Source: Bacteroidales bacterium UBA1237
GTDB taxonomy: Bacteria; Bacteroidota; Bacteroidia; Bacteroidales; UBA932
Length of the DNA stretch: 8,811 nucleotides
Assembly (NCBI GenBank): GCA_002308935.1
Contig: DBWN01000093.1
Location: forward strand, 1-8,811
Direction: 5' to 3'
Translations under genes and position numbers: made by a program
Shown: piece after piece, positions 1 to 7,333 of the stretch
Layout: the number at the start of each line of letters is the position of its first letter
Position numbering within the stretch: the first letter of the stretch is position 1
The notes under the pieces: model-generated
What the model saw: only the letters and a program-made list of their open reading frames with translations
Told to the model about the DNA's origin: nothing
Database searches by the model: none

Positions 1-83
1 GGGGAAGAATGCATCATAGAAGAAAAGATAAAGGGGGTTACTTAGGTGCGGAATGAGGGGGTTACTTTACAGCGGATTCTCCA
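1..83. mobile_element. Terminal end of an insertion sequence, probably IS21 family (partial)
   Basis: Seen: this stretch has no long open frame and carries two tandem 24-nt units (33-80), each starting GGGGGTTACTT, followed by CCA at 81-83. Directly after it an AraC-family reading frame starts abruptly in mid-protein. Known: IS21-family elements carry several tandem transposase-binding repeats inside their ends and end in CA. Inference: this is the extreme end of such an element, whose body (istA/istB) lies before the window. Bases 1-32 may include the last codons of its final gene, but no frame there is long enough to identify. The exact boundary at 83/84 is a guess from the CA end and the repeat periodicity; no target duplication can be checked because the other end is outside. 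Confidence 0.5.
33..80. repeat. Two tandem 24-nt repeats in the IS end
   Basis: The two units occupy 33-56 and 57-80. The first 11 bases (GGGGGTTACTT) are identical, and GCGGA recurs at the same offset in both; I count 17 of 24 positions identical. The periodicity of about two helical turns and the location next to a gene break fit multiple transposase-binding sites at an IS21-type terminus. Confidence 0.75.
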
Positions 84-578
84 CTCTGCAAGACTATCCT
101 GTCAAAAAACGATCGAAATGCCATTTTGCAGGACTTGATAATTACGACAACTGGTTTTTTCCACAAAATCGGCAGGGTAATGATGGAAGATGAACAAGGA
201 CATGTGAGTAAAATATTTCCCGAACTTACCAGTTCTTTTCTTAAATTAGTAGATGAGAATTTCAGGATTCATCATGACATCAAATGGTATTCTGAGATGT
301 TGTGCAAAAGCCCTAAATATTTTTCAAGATTGATAAAGGCTGAAAGCGGTAGAAACGCTTCATGGTGGATTGAGAAAAAATTGTCAGAAGAGGCCGGTTT
401 CCTTCTTCTTAGTTCCTCTTTGTCAATGTCTCAGATAAGTGACCGTTTGGGCTTTACTTCAGAATCTTTCTTCGGCAAATATTTCAAAAGGCTGAATGGG
501 TGTTCTCCGATGCAATACCGTAAAACGCACATGTCTACATCATACGGAAAGAACGGAAAAGAGAGCATGAATCAATAA
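84..578 (+). pseudogene. AraC-family transcriptional regulator, 5'-truncated (C-terminal DNA-binding half only)
   Basis: The frame is open from 57 (after a stop at 54-56) to the TAA at 576-578. From about codon 105 onward it resembles the linker and DNA-binding part of Bacteroidota AraC regulators. The first helix-turn-helix lies near 282-338 (KWYSEMLCKSPKYFSRLIK) and the second near 426-524, ending in the family signature with SFFGKYFKRLNGCSPMQYR. The N-terminal cupin-like sensing domain, normally about 150 residues, is missing, and the frame has no ATG before 180. A TTG at 126 or the ATG at 180 could still give a 132-150 residue HTH-only protein. Inference: the gene was split by the adjacent insertion sequence, leaving a relic or a ligand-independent DNA-binding fragment. 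It lies upstream of the rhamnosidase cluster on the same strand and may once have regulated it or a gene lost beyond the element. The AraC identity is firm; the pseudogene status is likely. Confidence 0.75.
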
Positions 579-661
579 TCATTTTATAATGACAAGTTTT
601 GATTGATCAAGGTATTACACTCATAATAAACGTTCTATAGAAAACTTTTTCATAAAACCCG

Positions 662-691
662 TTTGGACTTGAATTAATATTCTTATTTTTG
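662..691 (+). promoter_or_regulatory. Bacteroidota sigma-ABfr promoter for the TlpA-like gene
   Basis: TTTG at 662-665, an 18-nt spacer and TATTTTTG at 684-691 match the Bacteroidota -33 TTTG / -7 TAnnTTTG consensus. Transcription would start near 698, giving a leader of only about 12 nt before the ATG at 711. The 132-nt gap after the AraC relic also contains a 10-nt palindrome TTCTATAGAA at 633-642, of unknown meaning. Confidence 0.75.
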
Positions 692-710
692 CCGAAATTA
701 TTCAGTAAAG

Positions 711-1805
711 ATGAAAAAGATTACAATTATTGCAGCTCTTGTCGCTATGGTGGCCGCTGCTTCTTGTTCACAGGGCACGAAATACTCAGTGAACGGACTC
801 GCTTCACAGGAAGGTGAGACGGTATATATTCTGGATCAGATTACTTCAAGTCCTATAGATAGCGCTGTGGTTAAGGACGGTCAGTTCTCAATCTCCGGTA
901 AGGCTCCTCAAGATGCCCTTCTCAAAATTACAGTGCCTGGTTCTGATTGGCAGTTCCCTTTCTTCAATGACGGGAAACCTGTTTCAGTGGATTTCGGCAG
1001 CATGACTTTGACGGGCTCTGAACTCAACAACAAACTTTCAGAGTACGACCTCAAGACCAGCAATGCATATAACGAATACAGTGATTTCGCTCTCGCTCTC
1101 AATATGCTTTCTGAAGAGGAAATCAAGGCTAAGATGCCTGAGCTTGAAGCTGCCTACCATAAGCTGGCGGACTTATACGACAGCGTTTTCGAGGAGAATA
1201 GTGACAACATCATCCCCGCAGCATTCCTTCAGATGTACTACTCTCTGAACGGATCCAAGAAGTTCGATGAGGTTTTTGAAAATGGTGATGCTTGGACAAA
1301 GCATCCTTATGCTCAAAGTCTGAAGCAGCGCATTGATGAATCCAATGCCAAGATGTTGGCAGATGAGGCTGCAAAGCAGGACATCATCGGTAAGCAGTTC
1401 CTCGATCTTGAGGAAGCCGATGTTGACGGCAACATGCACAAGCTCAGCGAATATGTCGGAAAGGGCAATTGGGTTCTTGTTGATTTCTGGGCTTCATGGT
1501 GCGGCCCTTGCAAGTCTGAGATGCCGAATGTGACAGCCGCTTACAAGAAGTATCATCCTAAGGGCTTCGATATTGTCGGCCTTTCATTCGACCGTACAAA
1601 AGAGCCTTGGGTTGAGGCGATCAAGGATTGGGATATGCCTTGGATTCACCTCTCTGATCTCAAGTACTGGAACAGCTTAGCTTCAGACGTATACCACGTG
1701 AATTCGATTCCTGATAATCTCCTTATCAATCCTGAAGGAAAGGTTGAGGCCCGCGGTCTTCGTGGAGCAGCCCTAGAGGCTAAGCTCGCCGAAATCTTCG
1801 GATAG
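711..1805 (+). CDS. DUF4369/TlpA-like thioredoxin-fold lipoprotein (disulfide oxidoreductase)
   Basis: A 364-residue protein. It starts with a lipoprotein signal peptide: MKK, a hydrophobic stretch and the lipobox AAS-Cys19. Residues about 22-120 resemble the DUF4369 beta-rich domain common in Bacteroidota, and 120-225 is a charged, probably helical linker. Residues about 227-364 are an AhpC/TSA-TlpA thioredoxin fold with active site W-C264-G-P-C267, and a putative cis-proline P334 sits in the motif SIPDN. Known: such proteins are membrane-anchored thiol-disulfide reductases of the periplasm, used in cytochrome c or protein disulfide maintenance or in redox stress. After Cys19 there are no acidic residues typical of the Bacteroidota surface-export signal, so periplasmic facing is inferred. 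The gene has its own promoter and terminator, so it is a single transcription unit. A functional link to the glycosidases downstream is not supported. The partner protein is unknown. Confidence 0.9.
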   Translation: MKKITIIAALVAMVAAASCSQGTKYSVNGLASQEGETVYILDQITSSPIDSAVVKDGQFSISGKAPQDALLKITVPGSDWQFPFFNDGKPVSVDFGSMTLTGSELNNKLSEYDLKTSNAYNEYSDFALALNMLSEEEIKAKMPELEAAYHKLADLYDSVFEENSDNIIPAAFLQMYYSLNGSKKFDEVFENGDAWTKHPYAQSLKQRIDESNAKMLADEAAKQDIIGKQFLDLEEADVDGNMHKLSEYVGKGNWVLVDFWASWCGPCKSEMPNVTAAYKKYHPKGFDIVGLSFDRTKEPWVEAIKDWDMPWIHLSDLKYWNSLASDVYHVNSIPDNLLINPEGKVEARGLRGAALEAKLAEIFG

Positions 1806-1841
1806 TTTTTTACAAAATATCTTGTTCCTCACAGGAAGAAC

Positions 1842-1876
1842 AAGCCAGCTCGGATGAAAGTCCGGGCTGGCTTTTT
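1842..1876 (+). terminator. Rho-independent terminator after the TlpA-like gene
   Basis: AAGCCAGCTCGGA (1842-1854) pairs with TCCGGGCTGGCTT (1861-1873) around the loop TGAAAG, giving a 13-bp stem with one T-G wobble, followed by T residues to 1876. A second, smaller hairpin precedes it (arms CTTGTTC 1821-1827 and GAACAAG 1838-1844) and shares three bases with the terminator stem. Confidence 0.9.
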
Positions 1877-1952
1877 CGTGCCTTCCTATCAAGAATCAAA
1901 GGATGAAACTATGCCGGATTTGAAGTTTTTGCTAAGTAATCAGAAGATACTG

Positions 1953-1970
1953 ATATTGTCAAGACAATAT
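1953..1970. promoter_or_regulatory. Perfect palindrome, candidate operator of the rhamnosidase cluster
   Basis: ATATTGTC (1953-1960), AA, GACAATAT (1963-1970) is a perfect inverted repeat with 8-base arms and a 2-base centre. It covers the presumed -33 element and most of the spacer upstream of TATCTTTG. That position suits a dimeric repressor blocking RNA polymerase. No regulator gene in the window can be assigned to it with confidence. Confidence 0.6.
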
Positions 1971-1985
1971 GGCATGATATCTTTG
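1956..1985 (+). promoter_or_regulatory. Bacteroidota promoter for the rhamnosidase-esterase cluster
   Basis: TATCTTTG at 1978-1985 matches TAnnTTTG exactly, and TTG at 1956-1958 lies 19 bases upstream as a partial -33 element. The start would fall near 1992, leaving a leader of about 70 nt before the ATG at 2063. Confidence 0.7.
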
Positions 1986-1995
1986 TAATTGGGTA

Positions 1996-2017
1996 AATAC
2001 TCTTTTGAGTCAGTATT
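1996..2017 (+). other. Possible hairpin at the 5' end of the cluster transcript
   Basis: AATACT (1996-2001) can pair with AGTATT (2012-2017), and alternatively ACTC (1999-2002) with GAGT (2007-2010) around TTTT. It would lie directly after the predicted transcription start and could protect the 5' end. It is AT-rich and weak, so it may be chance. Confidence 0.3.
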
Positions 2018-2062
2018 ATACCATTGTCATTTTTTTTGCCAAGTTTAAAACACTCACCGGAA

Positions 2063-4783
2063 ATGGATCATATCTTCAGGCTTATTTCGTCAAGAGCATC
2101 GGTGCTTTGCGCTTCCCTTGCGCTTTTTATTTCATGTGGCGGCTCATTGAAAGTCGATTCTTTGACTTGCGAGTGGATGGAGTCTCCTAATTCCATCGAT
2201 GTTTCCTCTCCTAGATTATCGTGGATCAATCAGGTAAAGGATGACAAAATCAAAGGTGCGTCACAGTCCGCTTACAGGATTCTGGTAGCATCGTCCGAGA
2301 GCCTGCTCAAAAAAGGAACTGGTGACCTTTGGGACAGTGGCAAGGTCGAATCTGACCAGTCGTATCTTGTTCCATTTGCCGGCTCTGCCCTTAAATCGGG
2401 GCAGGATTGCTATTGGAAAGTCAAAGTCTGGGACGGTGATGGAAAAGAGTCCGCTTGGAGCCCTTCAGCCCATTGGACTATGGGAATCATGGACCCGTCA
2501 GAATGGAAGGCTGAATGGATAGGCGCTCCATGGCATGAGGAAGCTGCTGATACTCAGGATAAACCTGCTCCTCTTTTCAGGAAAAGTTTCTCTATAGAAA
2601 AGAAAGTGAAGAATGCGAAGGCTTTCGTTACAGGACTTGGATACTTCGAGTTCTATGTCAACGGAAAAAGGGTAGGGGACGAGTGCCTGGCTCCTAACTT
2701 CACGGATTTTACGGTCAGGGAGGATCTTCCTAATAAGGGCATTTCCATCAGCAACAATTTCCGTAATTACAGGGTGATGTATCTGGTGTATGACATTACC
2801 GATAAGATTGCAAAAGGGGATAATGTAGCCGGCCTTATTGTGGGGAACGGTTTCTATAATCCGGTCAGATCCCGGTGGACTGAAGCATTCGGTTCACCCA
2901 GAATGATTTGCCAGATCAAGGTAGATTATACCGACGGCACATCGGAACTCATCCTTTCCGATACTTCATGGAAAGTGAAAGAGTCTGCAATCGTGATGAA
3001 TGACGTGTACCGTGGTGAAGTCTACGATGCTAACAAAGAGACCCCCGGTTGGTGCACGGCAGATATAGACGAGTCATCATGGTCTAATGCTGTTTCAAGA
3101 GTCGCTCCTGTCGGAATAATGACTGCATCTTCAGCCCCTATTGACAGGGTTACCGAGACCTTCAAGCCTCTTTCCTTGGAAAAGAACCAGGATGGCGATT
3201 GGGAAGTTGATTTCGGAACGGAAGTTTCAGGCTGGATCAGGTTTAAAGATATTCAAGGCGCCAAAGGTGATACCCTAAGGGTTAAATTCATATGCGAATC
3301 TGCAGTAGGCGATGAGGTCTATGTCTTTAAGGGAGATCAGAAAGAAAGTTACACTCCCAGATTCACTTGGTACGTATTCAGCAAGGCTGTAATCTCAGGT
3401 ATTGAGAACCTCAAGCCGGAGAATCTTGTCAGCGAAGCAGTGAACACTCCGGTCTTGGTTGACTCAAAGTTCTCTTCTTCGAACAAACTCCTTTCAGATA
3501 TCAATACCATATGGCAGAGAAGCCAGATGGACAATATGCACGGGGCGATCGCAAGTGACTGCCCCCATAGAGAAAGGTCCCCGTACACTGGTGATGGTCA
3601 GGTCGCAGCATCCGTCGTGATGGGCAATTTTGATGCTGCGGCATTCTATTATAAGTGGATACGCGACATGAATGACAATCAGAACGTGGATGACGGCTAT
3701 GTTCCCAACGGTGCTCCTTGGCAGCCCGGATGTGGTGGAGGAGTTCCATGGGGAGCGGCGATGAATGTCATGCCCTGGGATTTCTATATGCATTATGGGG
3801 ATCTGAAAATGCTGGAGGAGAATTATTTCGCAATGACTGAACAGGTACGCTACATGGCTACGTGGCAGACGGAGGAAGGTACGATGTTTTCCCAGAAGAC
3901 TAATCTTCGTCAGATGCAGTTCCCCAGAATGCAAGGCGGAATGCCCGGAAGGCGGAATGCCCCTCCTCAGCCTACAACCCCTCAGCCCAACTATTGGCTG
4001 AATCTAGGTGACTGGTGCGCACCCGGGCAGAATCCTTCTGAGGAAGTGGTCCATACGTTCTATTTCTGGTACTGCGCCAGAGTGACTGCGGAAGCTGCCA
4101 AGGCTCTTGGAAATGAAAGTGACAGGGAGAAATATCAGGCGATGGCCGATCAGATCGCTGATGCTTTCCATAAGAAGTTTTATAATAGGGAAACAAAGTC
4201 TTATGGTGACAATGGTGAGAACGTCTTTGCTTTGGTGATAGGTGTCCCTAAAGAAGATGAAGCCGATGTGATAGCAACGCTCCATGACGAACTTGCTGTG
4301 AGGAACAACCATCATCTCAATACTGGAATATTTGCAACCCGATTCCTGTTTGAAGTTCTTGCGCGTTATGGTATGAATGATCTCGCTTACGAAATCATGA
4401 ATCAGACAGACCAACCTTCGTATGGTTACTGGGTAGCACAAGGGTCAACAGTCACCTGGGAAAGGTGGAACGGAGAAGGTTCCCACAATCATCCCATGTT
4501 TGGTGGTGGACTCACTTGGCTTTATGATTGCCTTGCAGGCGTCAATCTTGATATTGAAGATCCTGGATATAAGCATGTTACAATCAGGCCTTATGTTGTT
4601 GAAGGTCTTGAAAGTGTAAGCTACTCCAAAAAGACGCCTTACGGTTATTTGTCTTCAACTGTTACCCAGAAAGATGGAAAACATCTCTTGGAAGTCACCA
4701 TTCCTGTCGGCAGTTCAGCTACTGTCATATTCGGGAACGAAAATACGGAAATCAGCCAAGGGACATACACCTTTGAATATTGA
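2063..4783 (+). CDS. GH78 alpha-L-rhamnosidase, lipoprotein
   Basis: A 906-residue enzyme expected to release terminal alpha-L-rhamnose by an inverting mechanism. The ATG at 2063 is chosen because it begins a lipoprotein signal with lipobox LFIS-Cys25; a TTG at 2024 would add 13 residues and spoil that signal. Domains in order: an Fn3-like region (about 30-145); a carbohydrate-binding beta-sandwich of rhamnosidase-N type (about 148-330, starting WKAEWIGAP and including YFEFYVNGKRVGDE); a second beta domain (to about 450); an (alpha/alpha)6 catalytic barrel (about 455-820); and a C-terminal beta domain. Catalytic residues aligned to characterised GH78 enzymes are D499, E504 (general acid) and D511 in DCPHRERSPYTGD, and E800 (general base) in TVTWERWNG, so it looks active. 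Residues about 617-642 are a Met/Gly/Pro/Gln-rich insertion just before the conserved NLGDW. Length is typical for the family. It leads the three-gene cluster; no acidic surface-export signal follows Cys25, so periplasmic facing is inferred. Confidence 0.93.
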   Translation: MDHIFRLISSRASVLCASLALFISCGGSLKVDSLTCEWMESPNSIDVSSPRLSWINQVKDDKIKGASQSAYRILVASSESLLKKGTGDLWDSGKVESDQSYLVPFAGSALKSGQDCYWKVKVWDGDGKESAWSPSAHWTMGIMDPSEWKAEWIGAPWHEEAADTQDKPAPLFRKSFSIEKKVKNAKAFVTGLGYFEFYVNGKRVGDECLAPNFTDFTVREDLPNKGISISNNFRNYRVMYLVYDITDKIAKGDNVAGLIVGNGFYNPVRSRWTEAFGSPRMICQIKVDYTDGTSELILSDTSWKVKESAIVMNDVYRGEVYDANKETPGWCTADIDESSWSNAVSRVAPVGIMTASSAPIDRVTETFKPLSLEKNQDGDWEVDFGTEVSGWIRFKDIQGAKGDTLRVKFICESAVGDEVYVFKGDQKESYTPRFTWYVFSKAVISGIENLKPENLVSEAVNTPVLVDSKFSSSNKLLSDINTIWQRSQMDNMHGAIASDCPHRERSPYTGDGQVAASVVMGNFDAAAFYYKWIRDMNDNQNVDDGYVPNGAPWQPGCGGGVPWGAAMNVMPWDFYMHYGDLKMLEENYFAMTEQVRYMATWQTEEGTMFSQKTNLRQMQFPRMQGGMPGRRNAPPQPTTPQPNYWLNLGDWCAPGQNPSEEVVHTFYFWYCARVTAEAAKALGNESDREKYQAMADQIADAFHKKFYNRETKSYGDNGENVFALVIGVPKEDEADVIATLHDELAVRNNHHLNTGIFATRFLFEVLARYGMNDLAYEIMNQTDQPSYGYWVAQGSTVTWERWNGEGSHNHPMFGGGLTWLYDCLAGVNLDIEDPGYKHVTIRPYVVEGLESVSYSKKTPYGYLSSTVTQKDGKHLLEVTIPVGSSATVIFGNENTEISQGTYTFEY

Positions 4784-4856
4784 TGAATGCGGTCTGTCAT
4801 CTTTGGAAACATTCGTGACAAAGCTGATTTCTGGTGCAATAGTCTACATATTTTGT

Positions 4857-4864
4857 TACATTTG
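4857..4864 (+). promoter_or_regulatory. Possible internal -7 element before the second GH78 gene
   Basis: TACATTTG matches TAnnTTTG and lies 21 nt before the ATG at 4886, but there is no good -33 element about 19 bases upstream. It is embedded in a small inverted repeat, TTACA-TT-TGTAA (4856-4867). The 102-nt gap after the first GH78 gene holds no convincing terminator. Read-through from the upstream promoter with optional internal initiation is the likely arrangement. Confidence 0.45.
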
Positions 4865-4885
4865 TAAAACACACAAAAAACAGAT

Positions 4886-7309
4886 ATGAAAAAAATCATC
4901 ACATTACTCGCTATTGTGCTCTTTATTGGAGTGTCATTCAGCGCATCTGCCCAGTTCGGAAGACCACAAAGGGACCCTAACGCTCCTTTTTCTTTGACCC
5001 ATGACAGCTGGAACGCCAAATGGATTTCAGTGCCTGATGCATCTCCAACCGATTACGGCATCTACTATTTCAGGAAGGATCTCAATCTTGCTTCCGTTCC
5101 GTCGAAGTATGTTGTCCATGTAACTGGAGATACCCGTTATAAACTCTATGTCAATGAGCAGATCGTCTCTATGGGACCAGCCAAGGGTGATGAGACCCAC
5201 TGGCATTATGAGACAGTTGATCTGAAGCCTTATCTCAAAGCCGGCAATAATGTTATTGCTGCTCTTGTTTTCAATGAGGGCCCCCAGAAGACCGACTCTT
5301 TCATTTCAGTGAGCACAGGATTCCTTCTTCAGGGAGTCGACGAGGCTAAGGGTCTTTATACTGACAAGACCTGGAAGTGTATCCAGGATCCTGCTTACTC
5401 GCCTGTCAGAGTTTCTGTTTCGGGATATTACGTTGCCGGACCTTCAGAGAAAGTCGACATGTCCCTTACAATAAAGGATTGGTATAAGGCAAGCACAAGT
5501 ACAGCATCATGGAAAGATGCACGCGAAGGACAGGCTGGAATGCCCAAGGGATTTGCAGGGCAGGGCGCACAGTCCCATCTTCTCATCCCTTCAATCCTTC
5601 CTCAGATGGAAAGGACATATGAGCCGTTCCCTACAAACACCTCTTTCACTATCCCGGCTAATTCCACCAAGGAGATAATCGTTGATATGAAGCACCTGAC
5701 AAATGCATATTTCACCATGAATTTCTCAGGTGGTAAAGGTGCTGATGTTCAGGTCGGCTTTACAGAGGCGTTCTATGTTCCCGCTCCTGAGCAGCCTCAG
5801 GCTCAAGCACAGCAGGCTCCTGCAAGACCTCAGATGGGGCCTGCAAGGCCGAGGACGGCCGGTAAGGGTAACCGTAACGAATATGAAGGCAAGATCTTCA
5901 TAGGCAGGGTTGATGAACTTCTTCCCGACGGTACCGACAACCAGACATGGACATCTCTTACATACAGGACATACCGTTATGTCAAGGTGGACGTGAAGAC
6001 TGCTGACCAGCCTCTCACAATCAAGGAAATGTACGGTACTTTCACAGGTTATCCATTCGAGTTGGCGGCCTCTCTCGATACAGATAATCAGGAAATCAAG
6101 GACATCTTCGATATCGACTGGAGAACTGCAAGGCTCTGCGCATTTGAGACCTATATGGACTGCCCGTTCTATGAGCAGCTCCAGTACTTCGGCGATGCAA
6201 GGATCCAGGCTCTCGTCTCCCTCTTCAATACCAAAGATGACAGGATGGTGAAAAACCTCATGAATGATGCTGACTGGTCAATCGACAATGACGGAATCAC
6301 TTTGTCACGTTATCCTACCACGATCCATCAGTATATCCAGACCTATGCCCTTACGCATATCCTGACTATGCAGGATTATCTCCGTTACGGAAAAGACACG
6401 GAGTTCCTTCTTGGTCTTATGCATGGTGCCGAGGGCATCCTGGAGTATTATATGAAGTATACCGGTGAAGACGGAAGGGTTCAGTTCCTTCCCGGATGGG
6501 TGTTCACTGACTGGGTTTACGGTCATCCCGGATGGGGCAACGGTACCGCTCTCAATGGTGCGGACGGCAGCAACGCCTGCGTTGACCTCTATCTCCTTCT
6601 GGCTTATCAGGCTATGACTCAGCTTGAGCTGGCGAGGGGCAATAATTATCACGCCGGACTTTATACTGAAAAAGCGAATCAACTCGCCCAGTCTATACGT
6701 AAGGCTTACTGGGTTCCCGAGAAAGGCCTTTTCGCCGACAGGATTGAAAAAGACAACTTCTCCCAGCACGCTGGAGCTTTGGCTATCCTTTGCGGACTTG
6801 TCCAAGGAGATGAAGCTAAGGTCATGGGACAAAAACTCCTTTCCGACAAGACCTTGGCCCCTTGTTCAGTTTACTATAGATACTATCTGCATGAGGCACT
6901 TGTCAAGGCTGGACTCGGTAATGATTTCCTTTCATGGCTTGATGTTTGGAGGGAAAATCTTGCACTGGGAATGACCACGGTCGGCGAGACTTCAGATGTG
7001 AACGGTACCCGTTCGGACTGCCATGCTTGGGGAGCAAGCCCTAATATCGAGTTCTTCAGGACTCTTCTCGGCATCGATTCCGACGCTATCGCTTTCAAGA
7101 AAGTGAAGATCGAACCTCATCTTGGTAACATCACCAAGATCGGAGGCACCATGCCTCATCCTGACGGTGAGATCACCGTCTCCTATAATGTGAACAAGGG
7201 AACCATGAATGCTGAGATTACTCTCCCTGCCTCTATTTCAGGCAAGTTCGTCTGGAATGGCAAGGAGTATCAGCTTAAGGGTGGCAAGAACACTATTACA
7301 GCCAAGTAG
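4886..7309 (+). CDS. GH78-family alpha-L-rhamnosidase, secreted (second, divergent type)
   Basis: An 807-residue protein with a cleavable signal peptide ending ASA22-Q23, so it is exported to the periplasm or beyond rather than lipid-anchored. Residues about 38-170 are a rhamnosidase-N-like beta-sandwich (WNAKWISVPD; RYKLYVNEQIV), about 240-390 a further beta domain, about 395-735 the (alpha/alpha)6 catalytic domain, and 735-807 a C-terminal beta domain. The catalytic set matches GH78: D425, E430 and D437 in DCPFYEQLQYFGD, and E701 as probable general base in TTVGETSD, before the conserved TRSDCHAWGASP. It lacks the TWERW form of the base motif found in its neighbour, so the two are not recent duplicates and probably differ in linkage or aglycone preference (inference). 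A Pro/Gln/Ala-rich segment at residues 299-326 interrupts the beta domain. It sits 102 nt after the first GH78 gene and 24 nt before the esterase gene, so co-transcription with the latter is very likely. There is no Shine-Dalgarno sequence. Confidence 0.9.
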   Translation: MKKIITLLAIVLFIGVSFSASAQFGRPQRDPNAPFSLTHDSWNAKWISVPDASPTDYGIYYFRKDLNLASVPSKYVVHVTGDTRYKLYVNEQIVSMGPAKGDETHWHYETVDLKPYLKAGNNVIAALVFNEGPQKTDSFISVSTGFLLQGVDEAKGLYTDKTWKCIQDPAYSPVRVSVSGYYVAGPSEKVDMSLTIKDWYKASTSTASWKDAREGQAGMPKGFAGQGAQSHLLIPSILPQMERTYEPFPTNTSFTIPANSTKEIIVDMKHLTNAYFTMNFSGGKGADVQVGFTEAFYVPAPEQPQAQAQQAPARPQMGPARPRTAGKGNRNEYEGKIFIGRVDELLPDGTDNQTWTSLTYRTYRYVKVDVKTADQPLTIKEMYGTFTGYPFELAASLDTDNQEIKDIFDIDWRTARLCAFETYMDCPFYEQLQYFGDARIQALVSLFNTKDDRMVKNLMNDADWSIDNDGITLSRYPTTIHQYIQTYALTHILTMQDYLRYGKDTEFLLGLMHGAEGILEYYMKYTGEDGRVQFLPGWVFTDWVYGHPGWGNGTALNGADGSNACVDLYLLLAYQAMTQLELARGNNYHAGLYTEKANQLAQSIRKAYWVPEKGLFADRIEKDNFSQHAGALAILCGLVQGDEAKVMGQKLLSDKTLAPCSVYYRYYLHEALVKAGLGNDFLSWLDVWRENLALGMTTVGETSDVNGTRSDCHAWGASPNIEFFRTLLGIDSDAIAFKKVKIEPHLGNITKIGGTMPHPDGEITVSYNVNKGTMNAEITLPASISGKFVWNGKEYQLKGGKNTITAK

Positions 7310-7333
7310 GAACCAACCAATCAACCAAAGCAT

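Noticed and set aside
33..67. Short repeats read as a CRISPR fragment
   Set aside because: There are only two imperfect units with no unique spacers between them; the direct tandem arrangement next to a broken gene fits an IS end better.
599..610. TTGAT-TG-ATCAA inverted repeat as terminator of the AraC relic
   Set aside because: Stem of only five AT-rich pairs with no T-tract after it, so it is not a convincing terminator.
711..1805. TlpA-like gene as part of the rhamnosidase cluster
   Set aside because: It has its own promoter and a strong terminator, followed by a separate promoter; proximity alone does not support a shared function.
2027..2038. T-rich run after the leader hairpin as an attenuator
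   Set aside because: The T-run lies about 10 nt beyond the weak hairpin, too far for an intrinsic terminator.
2024..2062. Earlier TTG start for the first GH78 gene
   Set aside because: It would add 13 residues before a clear lipoprotein signal that begins at the ATG at 2063.
3494..3934. A 146-codon open frame on the minus strand
   Set aside because: It is antisense to the conserved GH78 catalytic region, and its Cys/His-rich look results from reversed codons of the real gene.
6305..6832. A 175-codon open frame on the minus strand
   Set aside because: It lies wholly inside the catalytic domain of the second GH78 gene on the opposite strand, resembles no family I know and has no promoter; it is a shadow frame.
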